DNA from: Argyresthia goedartella
Taxonomy: Eukaryota > Arthropoda > Insecta > Lepidoptera > Argyresthiidae
Length of the DNA stretch: 64,000 nucleotides
Direction: 5' to 3'
Assembly: GCA_949825045.1 (NCBI GenBank)
Contig: OX463809.1
Coordinates: 9,451,501 to 9,515,500, forward strand
In this document: positions 21,301 to 30,912 of the stretch, one piece after another
Layout: the number at the start of each line of letters is the position of its first letter
Position numbering within the stretch: position 1 is the first letter of the stretch
Program-made: the position numbers and the translations under genes
The notes under the pieces: generated by a model
The model's database searches: none
The model's input: only the letters and a program-made list of their open reading frames with translations
Told to the model about the DNA's origin: nothing

Positions 21301-24300
21301 TGTCACATATCACTTGTAAGTCTCATTCCAACTATTATTTCTTCTTAAAACACAAGAAATAAACATTATTACGAAAATAAATCATTCGCGGAAAATTCGT
21401 CACGAATTGACATTAAAGTGACAATGTCATGTTGTTCTCGCGAAGTTTACTATACATTGCTTGTTTTGTATCTTAATTTCACTACTTATTGCCAAGCTAA
21501 CACGCAATGAATATTTCACACTTATCTAAGTACGAAAGCAAAGATGCATCGTGATACGGAGGCGAACTGTTACACGCACACAGAGACGACATATAGTGAT
21601 GGGGATAGTGATAGGAGAATTATGTTTTTGAATCGATAGATTTTATCATTCCGCAATTACTAATATAGTTGATGTAATAATATAGTTTTTTTATTGCTCA
21701 TAATACGTAAGTTTATTGTTAGTTATTCCAATGATTGCCAAACAGGCAGTTTAGATTTTAAGTTTGTTTAAAACCTCGCCCTACGAAGGATAATGGGGTG
21801 TTATAAGTATTGATCGGAACTTCCGATGCTTTCAGTCAGGTCCGAAGAGTTCACAGTTATTCTACCTTCAGAAACCTCTTTGCCTCTCTTTCTAGCTGTA
21901 AGGATTCTGTTGAAAAAAAGAAGAGAGGCAAAGGGGTCTCGTATGTCCTATAAATATGTCGCATTTACAAACAATTTACTATTTTATTCATAGAACCCGG
22001 CATTGTATACGACTGTCTATAGCAGTGTCTATAAATTATAATCGATCATTGATACACACTGTCCTTGCATTGTCCCAACACTAGCTCGACTATCTAGTAT
22101 ACCTGCGGTAGTGTGGGTGTGTTCGGACGATATGTGCATGACATTGCACTGACCAATAAAAGCGGAGGGATTGATGTACGAGTGGTGTAAATGTATGCGG
22201 GTTCTTAGTTTTCGGCGACACTGGTTCCGATACAAGCTTAGCGCCAAGGGCCTATCTCTCGATATCTGTGGGTTTAAGGCAACAGTCCAACAATCACAAT
22301 GAAAGGCGAGACTCTACCCAAAAAAAAACGTGTGATAAGTACCTTGGTTGTCATCTCAACAGAGGTCTCTACTGAAAGAGAGGAAGACACATATTCTGGC
22401 CAAAAAGGATGAATTAACAAATTCGCTGCCATTTTTTTTTTGCAACGCGTTTTTGAACCTTTGAGTTCACACTTCACATCCTATGAAAAGCAAAGTTCTT
22501 TTTTAGGTTCTTCGCCAGCCAAGAGGTTAATGGCTCCTGTGTGTGGATTATCAGCTCTCACTCAAGAACAAACTGCTTATCTCTAAGGCCATTCTCAAGC
22601 CTATCTGGACATAGGCCATTGAACTTTGGGGTTCTGCCTACAACTCGAATATTGAGATTCTCCAACAAGTTCAAAACAAAGTGCAAGGTACAAAGGAAGA
22701 GTGAAATACATGAATATCTGAAGATGCCCACCGTTAAGGAAGGAACAAATCGAAAACAGAATGAAAAACTACAAACGTCATCTTTAAAAAAATACATAAA
22801 AAAAGCTCCATGTTCTAATGGGTTTCAAGCTTGCTTCTAACACGGAGATGCAGGTTCGATTCCTGACCATGTACCAATGAGATAATTAATTTGTCTTCAG
22901 TACATTGTCCGACGTCCAGTGTTCAAAATGGAGTATTGATAAATGGCTCAGTGGGCGCGATTGTGCCTCTGCCACCCCGTATGGGAAAAGGCGTGACGCT
23001 ATGTTATGTTATGTTATAAAAAATACTATGTCTTTGGCATTGCAGTTCGAGGCTCGGCCTCCCAAGCGAGATGATCCGAGAGGGTTTGTTTCTGGTTCCC
23101 ACAACACAGGGTATCCTAGTGTGGAGCCAGAAGCTATGTTATGTTGTTATTGTTAAACACCCAATTGCCCAAGATCTGCTGAAAACAGAGGGTGAACTTG
23201 TATGGCTGAGGAGAGCAAACAAACTGCTATTCGCATAAACCACTGAATGCCTCTACATGCCATACAAGACATGAGCTGCTTGCAGATAGCTAACGAAATG
23301 GATAAAACAAAAAAACGTGGTTGGTTGAAATTAGTTTAACAAGCAGCCACAGCTAATTTTCATATGTGTATATGTCATAGCTTACCCTGAGATCCCACTG
23401 AATGATGTCTCCCTGCTCGTGTCCTGTGATGATGGTCTCATCAAGCACGCCCCACACCATGGATGTGACCTTGGAGTCGGTGATCTCCCACTTGAGGATT
23501 GGGGCCTGTGTGGAGATGGAGTCGTCCACAGTTCGTGTGTCCACAATGAAAACCTGGAATTGGTATAAAAATTTATAAAAAAAACCGGTCAAGTGCGAGT
23601 CTAAATCGCGCACGAAGGGTTCCGTACCACCGTTCAATGGAAGCGATGGTGTGGAGTGAATAGTTTGGATTTTACACAGCAAAATATTGTTTATAAAGTT
23701 ATTGGTGCGGTTACTTTCACACTCCATGAACGTAACCAGGTGCATCCATAAGTTTGTATGTGGTATTGAAAGAATTGTTGTATGGGAGCCCCCTTAAATA
23801 TTTCTTTTATCCTGTTTTTTAATATTTTTTGTTATAGCGGCAACATAAATACATCATCTGTGAAAATTTCAACTGTCTAACTATCACGGTTCGTGAGATA
23901 CAGCCTGGTGACAGACGGACGGACGGACAGCGGAGTCTTAGTAATAGGGTCCCGTTTGGAACCCTTCGGGTACGGAACCCTAAAAACCAATGGCAACAAA
24001 TATATTGTTTACCAAGACTACCAAATTTACTAAATGTTCATAAATTTTTGTGCACCCATGTCATTTCACAGAACTTCTCACACACTTTCTATCTAAATAC
24101 TGAAGTTGAGTTTGTTAGGTCACAACTTTATAATACAACCTGGAGGCGAAGTGGAGCGAGGCAACCCCATGTACTTGTAGTACAAAATAGTGTACAATTT
24201 TGATGAAGATTTAGTAAATTTGGGATGATAATGTATTTTTTTGGATGTAACCTTAGTTAATTTGATAAACAGTTCAACAAAAGCCAACAACAATTGTTTC

Positions 24301-26976
24301 ATTACAGGGTATGTGCATATTCTATCAGCTTCAAGACTCTTCATTCAAGAATTCAGCTCTGAAAAAACTGAATTATAGGTATGTTATTTGGGAGGCCTAA
24401 TGCTCTGAGGCTACAATTCCAATGTTGATTATGAGTACATTTTACTCAAGACTACACTTATTTTTGCCCTGAAAGAGTTGATTGTGCTGACTTTAGCTAG
24501 CAAATAAATCATCATCATCTTATCCTGTTACCCCAAGCAAGCATTGCTAGTAAGGGTATATGGCTCTCAGTTTTTCTTTTGGTCTGATCTTGGGCAAAAA
24601 CAAGTACCGTGCAATGTGGACTGATATGCACATCAGCGTTTTGAGCATTATAAATAATAATAATCTGCTCTGGCTCCCCACCGTCTGAACTAAGGATAGC
24701 TGACTCAGCAAATAAATAAATACACATAAACATTTAAATATATATTATACAGGCACATAAATTGCTTCTGGACCCACTAGGATAGGGCTGTGTCGTGGGA
24801 ACCAGGAACAGCGACGTCACACACATATAAACATCTAAGACATGATATGTAGTGTAAATGTTGTAATAGCTGCCACAGCAAATAAATAAATGTAGTAGGC
24901 ATAACATGCTCACCTCACAAGGGCGGCCCATAGCCTTGTCAGTGGTGTAGGCTCCCTGGTATGAGCTGAAGCTGAAGTTGCATGTCCTCACCGAAGAGTT
25001 TGTCTTGATTGTAGCTATGTTCTTACCTGTCTCCAGATCCCATAATCTGTAATCATAGATAGCATGATAGTATGATATAAACACAAACATAAACATTTAT
25101 ATACAGGCACTTACATTGCTTCTGGCCCCACACTAGGATATAGTAGAAATATATTGACTTGACAATATTTTGTAACTGACAAGGCTTTGAGAAACGAAGA
25201 AGAGCCCATGAATTGCCCTTTCCTCACACATTCATCCATCACATTGGTGACAGTGTATTTTTTTCTTAATTACTGGCAGCTCATGCTGAAGCCGGCTACC
25301 CTCTATGGGAATATGTATTATATCTCAAGTTTTGTTTTGTATGGATATGTCAAAAGGTATCATGGTGTCACCTGAGATGTAATATTGGGTGCTTACCTAT
25401 GAAATTGGCGAATTTTTCTTACAGATTCAGGAGTTCATAATTCAAGTAATTCAATAGCTATTTCCAGTTTTTTTTTATTGTTTTAAAATTAATTTCAATA
25501 TTTTACATCTACTTATTAAATTTTCTTTTAATTTTCAGTTTATTAACTAAAATGAAATAAAAAAAATCTTCCTCCTCCAGTCCAAATCAGTGCCTCCTAA
25601 ATGTCAGCCATTTTCATGATAATATTTTTTTACAGCTGACACTTTTCAAAAAATATATAAAATTTTCTGTTAGCTAAATGTTGTCTCATTCATACACACA
25701 AAGTTTATAAAATTAGGATCTAAAAAACATACAAAAATGTTTGTACTGAAAATTGAGTTAACTTCAATTTCTCCATACAAAACGCCAATTTCATATGTAA
25801 GGACCTAATATATACAGAGTGCGTCTTTATAGTGTACCTATAAACCTTTCGGAACATGCCGTCCGTTTCCCAAAAGACCCCCGTTCCAAAATAACAGATT
25901 CCTAACGACCGTACGCCAAAACACCTGTTTTTCATTGCATCAGTATGCCATAAGATTCGATTCTCATGCCACCTTTAAAGAAATCCTGATTTATCTTTAT
26001 TCCCGTTCAAGGACTTACGTAATATTTGTGACCATGTAAAGTAAAAGGGATCAATTTAGGGGGTTTTTGGTATCTAAAACTAAAAATACTAGAAGATACT
26101 CGAATATCCATGAACGAAATAATCAAGTGTTTTTAATGCATTCATAGGTGGTTAAAATATCTGAACACAACGTTTGTCAAAGGCGTGTGCAGGTATATTT
26201 GACAAGTGTTTTGTACAGATGTAAAACTCTTTGACTGTATACCTACGTTGGTTTTTGGACCCTTGAAAGAATTGCTAACCTTCGTCAGTCTAAATCGGGG
26301 CGCACATAGTCTGTGATTATTTTATAGGTTAACATTACAGCTATCACTAAGTTTGGAAAATGTTGTAAGGTTTTTACATGTCAACCTAACAGGCTCTTCA
26401 GTGTGCTTGTTGTTGTATCTTTTTGCTATTTGCTAATCTTTTTTCCATCCATTTGCTAATCTTTTTTGCAGCTCCGCAAATTGAAATTCGGGGGGAAGTT
26501 GTATTACGGCAAGTAGAATTTATAAAAAGAAAAGAACCACCCAATGCCAGATATTGTACAGCTGAGCCGGAGTCTGGCCAACTTACCTGCATGAGCTGTC
26601 ACCACCTCCTGTGATGAGATGGATGGTCTGCCAGTCTACATCGAGACACCAAACTACACCTCCATGGCCATTGAAAGTGCCAAGACGTTCGCCGTTTAGC
26701 GACCACCACACATTAGGCTTGGAGTCCTTCGCAACCGAGAATAGTAGATCACCCTCGCGATTGTATTTAATCTGTGTGATAGCACGCTCGTGCCCTTGCA
26801 GCATAAGTGGTTTCTAAAATAGAGAAGCATGAAAGATGTAAAAAAATACAACTAAATCCTTCGGCAACCTGATGTGATTCAGAGCAGTCGGTATTAGCAC
26901 TCACTGTTACTGTTGTTCGAGTCCTATTTATATAATAATACTTAGAACTTAGAGGCTGAATTGATTGACTTACCAT
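18342..26976 (-). CDS. eIF3i: Eukaryotic translation initiation factor 3 subunit I
   Basis: Six coding exons on the minus strand: 26976-26974 (the ATG alone, then GTAAGT), 26813-26587, 25046-24914, 23553-23386, 19472-19239 and 18566-18342. They total 990 nt, giving 329 aa, against about 325 in animals. The protein starts [21 protein letters not shown]40 blades follow: [29 protein letters not shown], then [58 protein letters not shown]-type and [18 protein letters not shown] blades. It ends [11 protein letters not shown]. Known role: a seven-blade propeller that docks on eIF3b and eIF3g in the eIF3 complex on 40S ribosomes in the cytosol. All splice sites keep frame. Introns contain many repeats; a MITE begins 160 bp upstream of the start codon. 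Confidence 0.96.
18861..19123. mobile_element. MITE in eIF3i intron 5
   Basis: 33-bp inverted repeats at 18861-18893 and 19091-19123 differ at two positions; their core is GGAGAAAGGAATCTAA. The 263-bp unit has no coding sequence. Confidence 0.7.
19557..19670. mobile_element. Small MITE in eIF3i intron 4
   Basis: AAGGTCTTCCGCACATGGAG (19557-19576) faces its near complement CTCCATGTGCGGAAGGCCT (19652-19670). The 114-bp unit could fold into a single hairpin; the middle contains CGCGACGACGCGACTGCGAC. Confidence 0.65.
20085..20530 (+). pseudogene. RTE-type LINE C-terminal remnant
   Basis: Plus-strand translation with several stops gives [55 protein letters not shown] and [12 protein letters not shown]. 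This is the conserved C-terminal end of RTE-clade retrotransposon polyproteins (CETW, ERxML, WxGHVxR and RxRGRP motifs). It lies antisense in intron 4 of eIF3i. Confidence 0.85.
20993..21125. repeat. Diverged dispersed repeat (pair with 36205-36315)
   Basis: Contains TGAGGTATCGCGATTGTGAA, AATTCAAAATCTATAACGGG and CCCGTGATCGTTGAGAGG. A diverged counterpart at 36205-36315 has TGAGGCATCGTGATTTTGAA, AATTCAAAACCTATAACCGG and TGACCGTGGTACGC. Two open frames on the minus strand here (20740-21217) resemble nothing I know and are probably fortuitous. Confidence 0.45.
21236..21315 (+). pseudogene. Broken first exon of a THAP-domain protein
   Basis: Starting at ATG 21236 the plus strand reads [11 protein letters not shown], a TGA stop, then [15 protein letters not shown], and meets a good donor (TTGTAAGT) at 21316. 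The Cys-x-x-x-x-Cys start and the YHL/F ending before an intron are typical of the first half of a THAP zinc-binding domain, as in host genes and P-element transposases. The stop may come from CGA to TGA at a CpG. It lies antisense in eIF3i intron 4. I found no second exon. Confidence 0.45.
22280..22800 (+). pseudogene. Jockey-like LINE C-terminal remnant
   Basis: Plus-strand fragments with frame changes read [44 protein letters not shown] and [12 protein letters not shown]. This is the order seen after the RT domain in Jockey-clade LINEs. Stops are frequent. In eIF3i intron 4, antisense. Confidence 0.8.
22800..23020 (+). repeat. tRNA-related SINE pieces
   Basis: GGTTCGATTCC at 22853-22863 fits a pol III B box and TGGCTCAGTGG at 22944-22954 an A box. 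The following CCTCTGCCACCCCGTATGGG and GGCGTGACGCTATGTTATG form a tail I recognise from common lepidopteran SINEs. The box order (B before A) implies two adjoining pieces rather than one element. Confidence 0.5.
23065..23150 (+). repeat. Dispersed short repeat, family B copy 2
   Basis: TTTCTGGTTCCCACAACACA, GGGTATCCTAGTGTGGAGCC and AGAAGCTATG match the family B blocks at 2265-2368 and 58070-58168. eIF3i intron 4. Confidence 0.6.
23582..23988 (+). repeat. Dispersed repeat, family A copy 2
   Basis: About 400 bp from ACCGGTCAAGTGCGAGTC to TACGGAACCCTAAAAA, very similar to the copy at 38690-39106 across its full length. Inside are GGCAACATAAATACAT and a GACG-repeat. Lies in eIF3i intron 3, just upstream of exon 4. 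Confidence 0.8.
24745..24850 (-). repeat. Dispersed short repeat, family B copy 3
   Basis: Reverse orientation: ACAGGCACATAAATTGCTTC, TGGACCCACTAGGATA and GGGAACCAGGAACAGCGACG read as the complement of the family B blocks. Located 64 bp past eIF3i exon 3, in intron 3. Confidence 0.6.
25085..25148 (-). repeat. Dispersed short repeat, family B copy 4 (partial)
   Basis: ACATTTATATACAGGCACTT and GCTTCTGGCCCCACACTAGG match half of family B in reverse. It lies 38 bp upstream of eIF3i exon 3 in transcript sense, so copies 3 and 4 bracket this exon. Confidence 0.55.
26259..26380 (-). repeat. Short Jockey-like LINE fragment
   Basis: CCTTGAAAGAATTGCTAACC, TCGGGGCGCACATAGTCTGT and GGTTAACATTACAGCTATCA match the LINE tail copies near 8970-9060 and 63540-63620. 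In eIF3i intron 2. Confidence 0.75.
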
Positions 26977-27253
26977 TTTTAGGGCTTATTTATGAATTAT
27001 TTGGATAAAATCACAAAATTGGTGACATGTGGCGGCGACTCGCCTTTTTCTTGACAGTAAAGAATGTTGCAATGACAGAAAAGAAAGGCAAGCAAAGACC
27101 AGCTTTTGTTTTTTGTAACTGGCAAATAAAGTCTTAGCGGGCATTCACAGTCAGTTTGATCGACGATCTATCAACGATCAGAGACGTCCGATAGATCGGA
27201 TGAATCCGTTCGATTTCCCCACTCACTGGCATAAAACTGGCTTTCAGAAAATA

Positions 27254-27268
27254 CATTATATAATTAAT
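27254..27268 (+). repeat. Target site duplication, left copy
   Basis: CATTATATAATTAAT, identical to 30274-30288. It marks the 5' junction of the RLE retroelement. Confidence 0.9.
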
Positions 27269-30199
27269 GAAATTCAAGAAAAATGGGCTCCAGCGTCACA
27301 TGAGATCAGCACACAACGATGTACGAAACCAATCAGCATCCGCTACTCTTAAGACAACCACCGATGGGCAAACACCAATGTCACCTTTGGAAGAAGCCTT
27401 CGGATCCCCATTCCTGAATGCCATCCAACCCAAGTCTGGCATCTGGCAATGGCATTGGGACAACGTCTGTAACCTTCATGGCAAGCTATACGACCTCCCA
27501 TGCGGTACTGCCAGTAGAAAATTCGTACACACTCTGGCCGACGAAATTGAGCATCTAACCAAATCAACCTACCCCTCTGAACGCGTATTAACCTGTCCTG
27601 CGGTCATACTGCAAAGAGACAAAAACGTTAGAAAAATGAAAGATATACTGAGACTACTCGATCGGTGCCTAAAACTCTGGGCAGACAAACGTTTCGAGGA
27701 ACTCATCACGGAATCCACCAAAGCAGATAAATCTATATGGAATACTAGAAACCGGAAACAAAACAACAATGACCAAGAAACAAAATTATTCACACGACTG
27801 ATACTACATGGAAAAACGCGGGAAGCGCTCAACTGGCTCCTCACAAAAGACACGAGCAAAGTTTTAAACCCAGACACTGAAGTTGATCCATCCGGTAAAA
27901 CCGTCAGTGATGTGCTGAGAGAAAAGCACCCCCCGCCTAATACTCCAGATCCCGCTTTATTCACTCTCCCCAAAGACGTCACAAAACTCCCACCACTCCT
28001 TGAAATCGAAATAACTTGTGACCATGTCGAAACAGTTGCGAGAAAACTACACGGCGGCGGAGGCCCCACTGGATGCACAGCCGAAAACTGGAGAGATTTC
28101 CTACTCCGCTTCGGCCAAGCAAGCGCCCATTTAAGAGAAGCCGTAGCGCAGCTCACAACGAAACTTAGCAACGAAACCATACCCTGGACCCAAATACAAG
28201 CATTAATGTCAAGCCGACTTGTTGCTTTAGACAAATGCCCAGGCGTAAGACCTATCGGCATCGGCGAATGCCTACGAAGAATATTATCCAAATGCATGAT
28301 CTTAGCAACAGGCTCTGAAGTCACTGAAGCATGCGGCCAGTCACAGCTCTGCAGTGGACTGGGCAGTGGCATCGAAGGCGCCATTCATGCCATGACCGAT
28401 GTCTTCCAAAGAGATTGCCAACCTGGTTCAAACTGGGGAATACTCCTCGTTGACGCGAACAATGCTTTTAACGCCGTGAATAGACAACTAGCCCTCTGGC
28501 AAGCAAGAATATACTGGCCACACTGCGCCCGCTTTCTTTATAATACTTACAATGGCCACGCTGAATTGGTATTTCGCGATTCTGATACAAGACTATATAG
28601 CAGAAAAGGCGTAACCCAAGAAGACCCACTCGCAATGCCACTGTACGCGCTTGCAACACTACCAATAATTAACAAACTTAAAACCGAAAACACAGTCACA
28701 CAATGCTGGTACGCCGATGACTCCTCCGCGCAAGGCACTTTCCAAAGCCTACGACAATGGTGGGACAACTTAAACAAAACAGGCCCAGCATACGGATACT
28801 TACCACAAGGTAAAAAATCATTTCTAATAGTGTCAGAAACTGACAAGTCTACCGCAGAAAAGACGTTCTCCGGTACCAACGTCTCCATAGTTACCGGCTC
28901 CCGCTTCCTAGGAGGCTACATAGGGACAGGAGGGGACGACTTCGTAAAAAAGAATGTAACCGAATGGATATCTATCATCGAGAAACTCACAATAATCTGC
29001 AAAAACTCACCTCAAGCCGCTTACACTGCCCTAACTAAAGCAGCTCAGTTTAAATGGTCCTTCCTACTACGTGTCTTAAAAAATTCAGAAGAACTTTTTG
29101 AACCCTTAACTAACATATTACACGACAAATTCATACCAACACTAATCGGAGGCGAAATCACAAAACTTGAAACCCAGCTATTTACCCTCCCAGTCCACAA
29201 AGGCGGACTTGCCCTTTCTGACCCCTTCAACACACCAAACCGTGCATACCAAATCTCAAAACAGGGATCTACAATACTTTCAACAGCCCTAACCGAGATA
29301 AAAGACATAAACCTTGCTGAACACTACAATTCTTTGCGTGACGCAAGAAAGGAAGGAAACAAGGAAAAAGAAACATACGAGAACGAAACTCTAGAAAGCA
29401 TTCTAACAAAATTACCATCCAAAAAGAAAAGAGCAATAGAAAGATCAATAGCGACAAAAATGAAAACAAAAACATCAACATGGCTTTCAGTAATACCGAC
29501 AAGAAAAGACAAATTCGACCTATCACCCCACGAATTTAGAGATGCCCTGGCCATAAGATACCACCGCACATCAATCTCCATGCCTGCGACTTGCGACGGC
29601 TGCGGCAATGACAACTTCAACGTGGACCACGCCTTGTGCTGCAAAACAGGTGGCCTTATCACACGCAGACATAACGAAATAAGGGATCTTTTCTGTGAAC
29701 TGTGCCAGCAAGCCTGGGGAAACGTCACGAAAGAGCCAGTCATCTCCGAAGGCGATACTGGGCTGCGCGGAGACTTGGCTTGTCGGGGGGTATGGATTGC
29801 CCAGAGGGAGGCGTTATTTGATATCCGTGTCATAGACACCGACGCTCCCTCCCACGCATCACGCCCCGTAGCGGCTGTCCTTCGTTCAGCTGAAGAAGAA
29901 AAGAAAAGAAAAGGAAGTACTGCGACCCATGCGAGACGCGCCACACCACCTTCACCCCTTTAGTAACCTCTGTCGACGGAGTTTTTGCTCCACAAATGAT
30001 ATCATTCACTAAACACCTCGCCGAAACACTGGCGGACCGCTGGAACCGGACCCCTGCCACAATAATGGGCTGGCTAAGAGCAAGTATTCAAACCGCCATC
30101 ATCAGGGCTAGCAGCATGTGCATCCGCGGCACCCGCCATAGGTGGAATCGCACAGGCCTATATGAGGATGGAGCGGCAGTCCCACACGTCTTGAACTAG
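27267..30199 (+). pseudogene. RT plus restriction-like endonuclease polyprotein, frameshifted
   Basis: The main frame (27267-29963) gives 898 codons. Residues 1-15 are the end of a C2H2 finger (FKKNGLQRHMRSAHND) without its cysteines. RT motifs follow: PGVRPIGIGECLRRILSK, GILLVDANNAFNAVNR, GVTQEDPLAMPLYA and CWYADDSSAQG. Then come the finger CDGCG...DHALCC, RRHNEIRDLFCELC and RGDLACRG...ALFDIRVIDTDAP, the KHN/PD-D type RLE layout. The frame ends at 29963, but matching family sequence resumes one frame over from about 29905 (YCDPCETRHTTFTP) to 30199 (TIMGWLRASIQTAIIRASS). So the protein is cut by a one-base shift in an A/G-rich run. GVTQEDP replaces the usual glycine with glutamate. Probably inactive. 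Confidence 0.82.
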
Positions 30200-30273
30200 A
30201 ATGAATATCTTATTTATATTCTCTGTATGTATTTATTTTCATGAATCTTTTGCTTAATAAATTTCTTATCGTT
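27269..30273 (+). mobile_element. 5'-truncated non-LTR retrotransposon with RLE domain
   Basis: A 3.0-kb insertion bounded by the perfect 15-bp duplication CATTATATAATTAAT. One long frame encodes reverse transcriptase plus a C-terminal Cys/His and restriction-like endonuclease region, the layout of R2/R4/CRE/NeSL/Hero-type elements. The 5' end begins inside a C2H2 finger, so it is truncated. The 3' UTR contains AATAAA near 30256 and has no clear poly(A) tail. It lies in a MITE upstream of eIF3i. The exact clade cannot be fixed by eye. Confidence 0.85.
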
Positions 30274-30288
30274 CATTATATAATTAAT
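30274..30288 (+). repeat. Target site duplication, right copy
   Basis: CATTATATAATTAAT, identical to 27254-27268. Confidence 0.9.
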
Positions 30289-30801
30289 TACTCTCATTTA
30301 TTTTATTTGAAAATGTTTCTCATTGTAACTAAAGAATTCAACTTAAAATTAAAATATAAACAATATAAAAATATATTCTTAGAAAAAAAACCCCTCCTAG
30401 AGATATCCGGCCTCTTTATTTCAATAGAGCTTCTCTTTTCTATGCTTTATTTTATCCAACTGAACTGATTTGCTGAATTGCAATTATTTGCGATATAAAA
30501 ATTTACAAAAGCGCTTTCTAAAATGCGCGCTAAACTTACCAAATATCCGCTAGATAATATCCGCTAACGCCGGAAGCGCTAAAATGGCAGCACTGGCTTC
30601 GAATGATGTAAAAAACACGACGGAATGCGCACTCATCGTCAGTTTGATCGACGAGGTTATAATAATATACTCTGTGGATCGACGATCGCACAGAAATCCG
30701 TGGTTAATTTCTATTAAAATTTTCATCGTATGATTTCACACTCACGGTCCGATGGTCTGATCGTCGATCAAACTGACCGTGAGTACCAAGCTTTAGACTG
30801 A

Positions 30802-30912
30802 CCACTAGGTGGCAGTAGTAGTAGTAGTAGCAGTAGTAGTTAGTTTGTAACTCTGCTGCTCAACACTAGGTGGCAGTAAATCTGTACTTTGTCCATCGAC
30901 ACTAGATGGCGG
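30802..30912 (+). promoter_or_regulatory. Cluster of three CTCF-like motifs
   Basis: CCACTAGGTGGCAG (30802-30815) fits the published CTCF consensus at every position. ACACTAGGTGGCAG (30863-30876) and ACACTAGATGGCGG (30899-30912) differ only at the first base. All three have the same orientation and lie between the eIF3i 5' side and the HR4 3' side, beside an AGT-repeat (30817-30840). A related site, CCGCTAGATGGCGC, occurs near 37503-37516. Function as an insulator is inference; the motif could also come from a repeat. Confidence 0.45.

Larger units (their letters stand above)
27137..30792. mobile_element. PIF/Harbinger-like MITE, split by a retrotransposon
   Basis: Inverted ends centred on GTCAGTTTGATCGACGATC lie near 27150-27168 and 30757-30777, within a TIR of roughly 30 bp. 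A TTA flanks both sides (27134-27136, 30793-30795), which fits Harbinger-type 3-bp duplications. Without the inserted retroelement it is about 640 bp. Partial internal copies of the end motif occur near 30640 and 30676. No transposase of its own. The left end lies 160 bp upstream of the eIF3i start codon. Confidence 0.65.

Noticed and set aside
27569..29944. Minus-strand frames of 271 and 206 codons
   Set aside because: Antisense shadows of the RLE retroelement frame.
30241..30468. Lys/Leu/Phe-rich 75-codon frame after the retroelement
   Set aside because: It spans the retroelement 3' end, the target duplication and MITE DNA, so it is a chance frame in AT-rich sequence.
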